Below are positions 57,865 to 64,000 of a stretch of DNA of 64,000 nucleotides, one piece after another. Source of the stretch: Methanobacterium sp. PtaB.Bin024. GTDB taxonomy: Archaea > Methanobacteriota > Methanobacteria > Methanobacteriales > Methanobacteriaceae. Location: NCBI GenBank assembly GCA_002067065.1, contig MVPY01000094.1, positions 62,001 to 126,000 of the forward strand. Direction: 5' to 3'. Every line of letters starts with the position of its first letter. Position 1 is the stretch's first letter. The position numbers were made by a program, and so were the translations under genes. Below the pieces are notes generated by a model. The model saw only the letters and a list, made by a program, of their open reading frames with translations, had not been told where the DNA came from and did not search any database.

Positions 57865-58650
57865 TTAGTCTATTTCTGCACCTTCTAGTGCATGGCTGCA
57901 TGGGCATTCTCTATTATCTGAAATGTTAAGTATGGAGTTGTGAATGAGTCTGGTTAATTCTTTCTTCCTCTCTTCTGCAACTTCAAATACCTCATCTATG
58001 GTAACTTTCTCTGAGGATACAGATGCAGCATAGTTAGAGACCATGCATATGCTGGCGTAGCACATTTCAAGTTCTCTGGCCAGTACAACTTCTGGAAGAC
58101 CAGTCATCCCCACCACTGCTCCTCCTATCTTACGGAACATTTGGATCTCCGCTGGAGTTTCAAATCTGGGGCCCTCAGTACAAACATATACTCCACTTTC
58201 AACTACCCTTCCATCCACTTTCTTTCCATTTGATATTAAGGTTTGCCTCAGTTGTGGACAGTATGGTTGGGTGACATCCACATGAACTGCCCTATCATCA
58301 TAAAACGTGAAGGGCCTACTACGTGTGAAGTCCAGGAAATCATCTGGTATTAGGAATTCTCCGGGTTTTAAAGATTCATTAAGAGATCCAACGGCATTGG
58401 TTGCCAGGATCCTATCTATTCCCAACATTTTAAGAGCATAAACATTGGCTCGATAATTTATCATGTGAGGTGGAAGATCATGACCCTCTTTATGGCGTGG
58501 TAAGAAAGCAACCTCCTGATCTTCAAGCATAAAAATTGATACTGGTGGTGATTCACCGAAAGGAGTGTTTAAAACCTTTTTTTCCTTTAAATCTCCCCTT
58601 TCAACTAACTGGTATACTCCTGTTCCTCCGATTATTCCTACCATGGGCAT
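57865..58650 (-). CDS. S-methyl-5'-thioadenosine/thioinosine phosphorylase family
   Basis: A 261-residue purine nucleoside phosphorylase of the MTAP group: VGIIGGTGVYQL, LPRHKEGHDLPPHMINYRAN, ATNAVGSLNE, VYVCTEGPRFETPAEI and VGMTGLPEVVLAREL. It releases the base from methylthio nucleosides for salvage. Methanogens use deamination to methylthioinosine first, so inosine may be the true substrate; sequence does not decide. GGAG precedes ATG 58650. It lies 250 bases upstream of nadA on the same strand. Confidence 0.9.
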   Translation of the reverse strand: MPMVGIIGGTGVYQLVERGDLKEKKVLNTPFGESPPVSIFMLEDQEVAFLPRHKEGHDLPPHMINYRANVYALKMLGIDRILATNAVGSLNESLKPGEFLIPDDFLDFTRSRPFTFYDDRAVHVDVTQPYCPQLRQTLISNGKKVDGRVVESGVYVCTEGPRFETPAEIQMFRKIGGAVVGMTGLPEVVLARELEMCYASICMVSNYAASVSSEKVTIDEVFEVAEERKKELTRLIHNSILNISDNRECPCSHALEGAEID

Positions 58651-58847
58651 ACAAATAACTCCATTTTATACTTAAAATATTGCGTACAACTGTATTATAT
58701 TCTATTATGGACTTTCTAATCCAACAAATATTGACAAGGATATCTCTCTAACCCATGTTTAAACGGTTTTTTCATATAAAATAGTCTAAGATCCGTCCAT
58801 ATAAAATATTATTGGTGAATATTATTGAGTAACCCAAGTTTAAATAA

Positions 58848-59192
58848 TTACTGCAATGGGTTAATTCTGCCTTCATTTTTTTGTCTTAGGGAAATATACA
58901 GTATTAAAGCGGGTAATATTCCTCCAAACACCCAACATAGAGGGGAATGAAGTGATATTCCTAAAATAGCACTAAAAATAATTGTCAGTAGAACCCACAT
59001 CCCCACCACTAACACTAAAATAATTCCACAGATTAAAACGCCGAAAAAAATAACTCCACCTAATTTAAAACCCTTAATTAGTCTGTTCTTATCAATTTCA
59101 GACTTTTTTGTAGGAGTTGGAATAGTATTCCCACATTTAACACAGAATTCTACTCCCTCCTCATTTTCAGTACCACATTCATGACGTTTCAT
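58848..59192 (-). CDS. Zinc-ribbon membrane protein
   Basis: A 114-residue protein with an N-terminal partial zinc ribbon (HECGTENEEGVEFCVKCGN), a charged linker and two to three hydrophobic helices (GVIFFGVLICGIILVLVVGMWVLLTII and LCWVFGGILPALILYI). The first CxxC pair is changed to HExG, while the second CVKC is kept. Function unknown; similar zinc ribbon plus membrane proteins are common in methanogens. Confidence 0.7.
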   Translation of the reverse strand: MKRHECGTENEEGVEFCVKCGNTIPTPTKKSEIDKNRLIKGFKLGGVIFFGVLICGIILVLVVGMWVLLTIIFSAILGISLHSPLCWVFGGILPALILYISLRQKNEGRINPLQ

Positions 59193-59214
59193 TTTTATAT
59201 CTCAATATTCACTT

Positions 59215-59679
59215 TTAGGTAGTCAATGCAGGAATTTTCTTTATTACAAGGCTGTTTAATATTTGATCAAATGCGTATTTGTATTCTGAGTTGAAATTCA
59301 CTTCTAAAACCTTGACATTCGTAGTTCCAGAGGATAATATAATATAAACGTATGGCCCCTTAGTGTTATCTCCTTCCCATGTACTGTAACCCGAAAATTC
59401 ACCGGAATAACCTTCAGTATAAATTCTGTTCTCTATATTCGTTAAATTAGTGTTGGAAAAACGGATATTACCAATATAACTCTCAAAATTTGTGTCGCTT
59501 GAATTGTAGAAATCCACTACGGTATAATTCTCAAATGTGTACTTCACTGCAAAAATAGAAGTAGGGTAACTAAACTCTACATATTGATCCTCAAATGTTC
59601 CATTGTTACTTATTATCTCTGTAGAGGTGCCATTACTCCAGTACGAGAGAATCATCCCTAAAAATACCACAATAAACAA
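59215..59679 (-). CDS. Anchored extracytoplasmic protein, PsbP-like (start uncertain)
   Basis: 154 residues from TTG 59679. That start lies within a hydrophobic helix whose frame is open upstream to 59767 and reads RKNTVEKNSRISRKKARSLKKIKFLVLG, a typical basic head before a membrane anchor. No usual start codon exists in that extension; ATG 59774 would join it if one A were added to the six-A run (59756-59761 on the + strand). The exported part (FEDQYVEFSYPTSIF, NRIYTEGYSGEFSG, YIILSSGTTNVKV) resembles PsbP-like archaeal surface proteins. Function unknown. Confidence 0.55.
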   Translation of the reverse strand: MFIVVFLGMILSYWSNGTSTEIISNNGTFEDQYVEFSYPTSIFAVKYTFENYTVVDFYNSSDTNFESYIGNIRFSNTNLTNIENRIYTEGYSGEFSGYSTWEGDNTKGPYVYIILSSGTTNVKVLEVNFNSEYKYAFDQILNSLVIKKIPALTT

Positions 59680-59774
59680 CCCTAAAACTAGGAATTTAAT
59701 TTTTTTTAGTGATCGCGCTTTTTTTCTGGATATTCTACTATTTTTTTCAACAGTGTTTTTTCTAATCTAATCAT

Positions 59775-60240
59775 CTCCACTGTGAGAAATTGCTTCTGTT
59801 ATAATAAAACATGCCTTATCATGGCAAAAATGAATATATGCTGATTTTTTTTCTTATTTTCAAAGAGATTATAATATCACTATCATTGATAACTAAAGTA
59901 TTATATAAAAATATTTACCCAACTTAGGCCCAATTTTAACCAATTTAGACCCTTAAACCCATGAGATATGATTAAAATAATTTAAAAACATGGAAAATCA
60001 GTTTTTAAAATCAGTACTCAATGTAATAAATCCATATGCCGTCAGAACCAAGTTACAAATCCAAATGACCCTATTAACTAACGGCTAATCTAAAATTAAA
60101 TACCATAAAACAATTTATTTTTTAAAAATTATGTGTTTTGTGAACAATATTCCATTTAAAACTTATAGATCATTGCTTTTTAAAATAAAAATAGAAAATA
60201 AAAAAAAACAATTTAACGTTACAAATTAAATACAAGCGTA
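59775..60240. other. AT-rich intergenic region
   Basis: About 466 bases between the anchored-protein gene and the end of rtcB, both on the minus strand. A faint repetition of CCCAA/CCAATTTAG elements occurs near 59928-59952. I see no supported gene or RNA. Confidence 0.3.
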
Positions 60241-61689
60241 TTATCCCTTTGCAACACCCAAAGGTATCATCTTTCCCACTAATCTGGAAATGCCAGATTT
60301 ATGTACAGTCTGAACCACCTGATCAACGTTTTTATAGGCGCCAGGTGCTTCTTCAGCCACTACTGGCATGGAATTGGCTCTCAAATATATTCCTTTATTT
60401 TCGAGGATTTTCAAAACCTCTTCACCCTGGTAAGTGCGTTTGGCACCAGCCCTACTCATCTGGCGACCCGCACCATGGGCAGTTGAACCGAATGTTTCTT
60501 CCATTGCAACCTCAGTTCCGTGCAAGATATAGGAAGATGTGCCCATTGTTCCTGGGAGCAATACTGGTTGGCCTAATTTCCGATAAGCTGCGGGTAACTC
60601 CTTTCTACCCGGTCCAAATGCCCGGGTGGCTCCTTTACGGTGAACATAAAGTTGGGTGTCTTTTCCCTTAATGTTGTGGGTTTCTTTCTTGGCAATGTTA
60701 TGGGCCACATCATAGACAATTTCCATACCCATGTCCTCTGCATCAGCATGGAAGATTTGTTCAAATGATTCCCGCACCCAGTGAACTATCATCTGCCTGT
60801 TGGTCCATGCATAGTTAGCTGCAGCAGCCATCGCAGTGAAATAATTCTGTGCTTCTTCTGATTCTGCAGGGGCACAGGCAAGTTGCCGGTCCGGGAGTTC
60901 TATCTGGTAACGTTTGGTTGCTTTGTCCATGATGCGCAGATAGTCACTGCAAATCTGATGCCCGCATCCTCGACTGCCGGAGTGGATCAGTACTGTTACC
61001 TGATCCTCTTTCAGTCCAAATGTTGTGGCTGCATCTTCATCGAATATCTCATCAACTTTCTGAACTTCCAAGAAGTGATTACCAGAACCTAAACTACCCA
61101 ATTGAGGTATTCCCCTTTTTTTGGCCTTATCACTCACCTTAGAAGAATCCGCATCATCCATACAACCATTTTCTTCCAGGTACTCCAGGTCTTCTTCCCA
61201 GCCATAACCATTTTCAACAGCCCATCGTGCCCCATTATCAAGGACATCATCAATTTCGCCCTCACGAAGCCTTATTTTTCCTTTACTCCCTAAACCTGAG
61301 GGCACATTTTTAAACATTACATCAACCAATTCTTTGATCTTGGGTTGAACTTCTTCAAATGTGAGGTTTGTGCGTAAGAGCCGTACCCCACAGTTTATAT
61401 CAAAACCAACACCTCCAGGGCTTATTACACCTGTACGGGTGCTGAAAGCTCCTACTCCGCCGATGCTAAACCCGTAACCGAAATGAATATCTGGGAGTCC
61501 AATAGAGAATTTCTGTATTCCTGGTAGGCAGGCCACGTTGGCCACCTGGTCTACTGCTCCTTTTTCCAGTGTTTTAATAGCATCATCATCCAGATATATC
61601 CTGCCAGGAACCCTCATTTCTTTCTTATAATCTCCTGGAACTTCCCAAACGCAATCTCGTACCTTTTTTAGAGTTTCTTCTGTGACCAT
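60241..61689 (-). CDS. rtcB: RNA-splicing ligase RtcB
   Basis: Joins tRNA exon halves by ligating 2',3'-cyclic phosphate and 5'-hydroxyl ends, using GTP and manganese. The 482-residue protein has LPDIHFGYGFSIGGVGAF, GGVGFDINCGVRLLRT (metal Cys), LGSLGSGNHFLEVQ, LIHSGSRGCGHQICSDYL, MGTSSYILHGTE and the guanylylated histidine in STAHGAGRQMSR. No intein is present, in contrast to some archaeal RtcB. GGAGATTG precedes the ATG. Archease, its activating partner, is encoded 2 kb away on the same strand. Confidence 0.96.
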   Translation of the reverse strand: MVTEETLKKVRDCVWEVPGDYKKEMRVPGRIYLDDDAIKTLEKGAVDQVANVACLPGIQKFSIGLPDIHFGYGFSIGGVGAFSTRTGVISPGGVGFDINCGVRLLRTNLTFEEVQPKIKELVDVMFKNVPSGLGSKGKIRLREGEIDDVLDNGARWAVENGYGWEEDLEYLEENGCMDDADSSKVSDKAKKRGIPQLGSLGSGNHFLEVQKVDEIFDEDAATTFGLKEDQVTVLIHSGSRGCGHQICSDYLRIMDKATKRYQIELPDRQLACAPAESEEAQNYFTAMAAAANYAWTNRQMIVHWVRESFEQIFHADAEDMGMEIVYDVAHNIAKKETHNIKGKDTQLYVHRKGATRAFGPGRKELPAAYRKLGQPVLLPGTMGTSSYILHGTEVAMEETFGSTAHGAGRQMSRAGAKRTYQGEEVLKILENKGIYLRANSMPVVAEEAPGAYKNVDQVVQTVHKSGISRLVGKMIPLGVAKG

Positions 61690-62004
61690 AAAATCAATCT
61701 CCTTAATTAATCCTTAATTAAGCTAATGACTCCTTATTAATTCTTTTTGAGTCTATTCATCTATTTTAAAATCATTAATTACATAATTTGATACTGGTTA
61801 AATACAAAGTCTTTAGTTATTAGATTAGTTATTATATGTATCTCCTATACCAAGATTTCTATTTTTACATAATTTGACGGCACCATGAATTAGACCAGAA
61901 ATCATGAACTAAGTGTTTTCAAATAAAATCAGGTATAGATTAGGAAAAGTTTAAAACATGAAGAGGATTTTAATTGTTTAACAGGAATTAAGGGGATCTA
62001 TTCA
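61690..62004. other. Divergent intergenic region
   Basis: This 315-base AT-rich interval separates the minus-strand rtcB from the plus-strand hypothetical gene and must contain both promoters. No repeat or frame worth calling. Confidence 0.3.
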
Positions 62005-62358
62005 ATGGAGTCAAAAAAAGAAGTTGAGATAAACAAGAAAGATATTATGGGTGTGATGCATGTTTTTACTCGTGTCCCTCCCCTTATGTTGAAGATGATT
62101 GTGAAAGGAAATAAAAACGTGGTTAGATCATTCGAATCACAAATAAAAGATTATTATGGCAAATTAACTCATGAAGAAATTGTTAAGATAGAAAAAGTTA
62201 TGGAAACGCCAGTGCCTCAACTTCAAGGAATATTGAATGAGGTTTACATAGAAACTGGGCAGAAACAGTTGAAAATACTTGCTGATCCTAAAGCAAAGGA
62301 CTTTATTAAAATGAATTTGAGAGAACTTGAACTTGTACTATCATCAATGAATGAATAA
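62005..62358 (+). CDS. Hypothetical helical protein
   Basis: A 117-residue protein, rich in Lys, Glu, Met and Val (VHVFTRVPPLMLKMIVKGNKNVVRSFE, MNLRELELVLSSM) and predicted mostly helical. No signal peptide or metal motif. AGGGGAT precedes the ATG. I do not recognise the family. It lies alone on the + strand between two minus-strand genes. Confidence 0.6.
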   Translation: MESKKEVEINKKDIMGVMHVFTRVPPLMLKMIVKGNKNVVRSFESQIKDYYGKLTHEEIVKIEKVMETPVPQLQGILNEVYIETGQKQLKILADPKAKDFIKMNLRELELVLSSMNE

Positions 62359-62448
62359 TTCCATGAAAAGACTAATAATTCTAATAATAACACTAAACCC
62401 ACATACCAACAAAAAGATTATGTTGTAAACTTAAAAAATGTTGTAAAC

Positions 62449-63411
62449 CTAAAAAAAGTTTTTTCTGGAATTATTCAAAATAGTTTCCACTTCACTTCTG
62501 GACATGTTAGGCAATATATCATTACGATAAAGCATTCTCATTAGTGTTTTGTCTAAAGCAGAATATTCAGTGATGTCTGGGCCACCAGGACATAACGCAC
62601 TATTTTGATTCTGATTATGATGCAATCCAAGACTATGGGCCAGTTCATGGATGATGACATGGGAACGCCGTTTTTGGCTCAGTTGGTCTGTACCAATGAA
62701 TACTTTGGCTTTGTAAATTTCCCCAGCAGAGTTACCTCCATAAATACCACTAGTACTCACCAACCAGAGGGTGAAGCCATCAGCTTCAGAGGGGTTGACG
62801 GAATACTGGGCAAATTGTGAGTGAGGAATAAAATATATCTCAATGTCTGGTTCCATTTCATTTTTATCATCGATTACGAGTTTTAAGTCTCCAACATTTG
62901 CATTAATATCATTAATAGCTTTTTTAAGAGTATTTATATCTTCCTGGGTGGGAGAACCCATGATTCGAACTCTTACAACATTAATATTCCATTTACCCAC
63001 TCTATCATATTTATTACCATAATCATCAGGACTGAAAGCTGTTTCCATAAAAGAGTCGATCTGTTCCTGACTGTATTTTTCATTTTCATTGGAAGAATCA
63101 ACACCATAACTTCCATTTTTATAAAAAACACCTGCAGATATGATTAACATACCCACTACCGCTACGATAATGCAAATTTTGAAGATGTTCTGGGACAAGA
63201 ATTTTCTAGATTGTTTTTTTATCCCTTCAGAGTTTGGAATTTCCTGTGCATCATCAATTTCTTCATAAATTTTAGATCCTTCAAAATCACCTAAAGATTC
63301 AACCACCCTCAATCTACCGCCACAATCACATTTAAGAAGAAAATCTTCGGGTGATTCACCTTCCTGAAGTTCATAATACCCCCCACATTCATCACAGACC
63401 AGATAAGGCAT
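62449..63411 (-). CDS. Membrane-anchored metzincin metalloprotease with zinc ribbon
   Basis: A 320-residue protein. A cytoplasmic N-terminal zinc ribbon (LVCDECGGYYEL, KCDCGGRLRVVES) is followed by a linker, a membrane helix at about 75-97 (IFKICIIVAVVGMLIISAGVFY) and an outer domain with the zinc site HELAHSLGLHH (HExxHxxGxxH). A methionine-bearing LMRML region some 27 residues later could be the Met-turn, so it belongs to matrixin-like metzincins. It may process extracellular proteins. Three 33-bp repeats lie upstream. Confidence 0.85.
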   Translation of the reverse strand: MPYLVCDECGGYYELQEGESPEDFLLKCDCGGRLRVVESLGDFEGSKIYEEIDDAQEIPNSEGIKKQSRKFLSQNIFKICIIVAVVGMLIISAGVFYKNGSYGVDSSNENEKYSQEQIDSFMETAFSPDDYGNKYDRVGKWNINVVRVRIMGSPTQEDINTLKKAINDINANVGDLKLVIDDKNEMEPDIEIYFIPHSQFAQYSVNPSEADGFTLWLVSTSGIYGGNSAGEIYKAKVFIGTDQLSQKRRSHVIIHELAHSLGLHHNQNQNSALCPGGPDITEYSALDKTLMRMLYRNDILPNMSRSEVETILNNSRKNFF

Positions 63412-63461
63412 GGTAAATCACTGTTAACCCTAATTAAAGCTAGAACAAACCAATTTGGATG

Positions 63462-63554
63462 TTATCTAAAGTATTTCATGAAAATTGTAACATAATCTAA
63501 AGGTATTTCATGTAAAGTTGTAATGTAATCTAAAGATTTTTCATATAAAGTTTT
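63462..63554. repeat. Three tandem ~33-bp repeats upstream of the metzincin gene
   Basis: Units starting at 63462, 63494 and 63527 share ATCTAAAG-TATTTCAT-AAA-TTGTAA-T. Units 1 and 2 are nearly identical; unit 3 is shorter and runs into a T tract. They lie between the archease stop and the metzincin start, about 50-140 bases upstream of the latter. They could be regulator binding sites or part of the archease terminator region. Confidence 0.6.
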
Positions 63555-63576
63555 TTTTTCGTGCCCTAAACGCGTT

Positions 63577-64000
63577 TTATGTATCTAAAATTACCTGCAA
63601 CATGTAACCGTTTTCTTTCTTTATTTCCATTTGATGGAAGGTGACTGCTTTAACTTCATCTCTTACTTCATGGTTAGATTGCTCGAATTTTTCCCCCCAA
63701 ATCTTGGAATAAAGAACAAAACCATTTGAATCTCCTGGAGTTATCTTAACACCGAATTGGGAGAAAACCAGGCCTTCATAGTCATGGATGAAAAGTAATT
63801 CACTTAACCAATCATAAAGAAGGGCATGTTCATCTTCTGATTCCAACTGGATATCCCGCTTAATCAGTGGCTTAATACGAGAGGTGTCAGTCATGACTTC
63901 AAACATTGCCAGAGCTGCATTCCCGAAAGCCTCATCCAAAGTCTCACCATATGCTCTAAAGCCAATATCCGCAGTTACATCAAAATATTCATATTTAACT
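63577..64000 (-). CDS. Archease (partial, runs off the window)
   Basis: An activator of RtcB that speeds its guanylylation and multiple turnover. The frame is open to the right edge, giving about 141 residues of the ~140-145 usual, so only the extreme N-terminus is missing. It shows YFDVTADIGFRAYGETLDEAFGNAALAMFEVM at the N-terminus, ALLYDWLSELLFIHDYEGLVFSQF, VKAVTFHQMEI and a final MLQVILDT, with the metal-site aspartate in the last residues. rtcB lies 2 kb away on the same strand. Confidence 0.93.
   Translation of the reverse strand, partial: VKYEYFDVTADIGFRAYGETLDEAFGNAALAMFEVMTDTSRIKPLIKRDIQLESEDEHALLYDWLSELLFIHDYEGLVFSQFGVKITPGDSNGFVLYSKIWGEKFEQSNHEVRDEVKAVTFHQMEIKKENGYMLQVILDT

Noticed and set aside
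60241..60671. Plus-strand frame of 140 residues at the end of rtcB
   Set aside because: It is antisense to conserved RtcB sequence and rich in shadow-type residues; no supporting start site.
63462..63554. CRISPR array
   Set aside because: The units are adjacent without unique spacers, and no cas genes are present in the window.

Overview
The window looks like a chromosomal segment of a mesophilic, AT-rich methanogen of the order Methanobacteriales, probably Methanobacterium or a close relative. This rests on the gene set. It has two archaeal histones, archaeal ribosomal proteins (L7Ae, S28e, L24e, S6e, S24e, S27ae), aIF2-gamma and aIF5B, RpoE'/RpoE'', RadB, ABCE1, class V fructose-1,6-bisphosphatase, an F420-type FrhB protein and NrpR-type operators. 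It also has a secreted protein with pseudomurein-binding repeats, and pseudomurein walls are confined to Methanobacteriales and Methanopyrus. Shine-Dalgarno sites of the GGAGGTGAT type are common, and TTG and GTG starts are frequent. I see no rRNA, CRISPR array, intact transposon or prophage.

Layout. 1-12.5 kb is an information-processing block on the + strand: the end of trpS, a SpoIIM-like membrane protein, threonine synthase, a histone, then L7Ae-S28e-L24e-ndk-infB, S6e-aIF2gamma-PIN nuclease, pyrophosphatase, rpoE1-rpoE2-dephospho-CoA kinase-S24e-S27ae and argH. 12.6-23.8 kb is mostly on the - strand: a zinc ribbon protein, a large pseudomurein-binding M14-like peptidase, a KH/PP-loop fusion, a PEBP protein, an aminotransferase, radB and sua5, with a second histone and ABCE1 on the + strand. 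24-32.5 kb is more accessory: two tRNA-Leu genes, a 44-residue ribbon-helix-helix protein, PepSY-like surface proteins, a histidine kinase with a response regulator, lipid synthesis (CDP-alcohol phosphatidyltransferase) and a truncated, unphosphorylatable receiver remnant.

32.5-37 kb carries central metabolism (fbp, an isopropylmalate/homoisocitrate dehydrogenase, mdh). 37.7-46.8 kb is a nitrogen-assimilation island: pdxT plus split glutamate synthase genes and an FrhB-like electron-input protein, followed by two consecutive amtB-glnK pairs. All three units are preceded by a GGAA-N6-TTCC dyad that fits the NrpR repressor site, so ammonium uptake, PII signalling and glutamate synthesis look co-regulated. 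The FrhB-like protein is a circular permutation of ordinary FrhB with a ferredoxin module at the junction. 47-64 kb is mixed housekeeping: Fpg/Nei glycosylase, pdxS, pterin dehydratase, DUF763, a two-domain glycosyltransferase, nadA, MTA/MTI phosphorylase, RtcB ligase, a membrane-anchored metzincin and archease.

The points most worth following are the permuted FrhB, the predicted kink-turn in the L7Ae leader, the NrpR site ahead of pdxT-glt, several 30-35 bp tandem repeats upstream of genes, and three reading frames that appear to lack exactly one base or an ordinary start codon.
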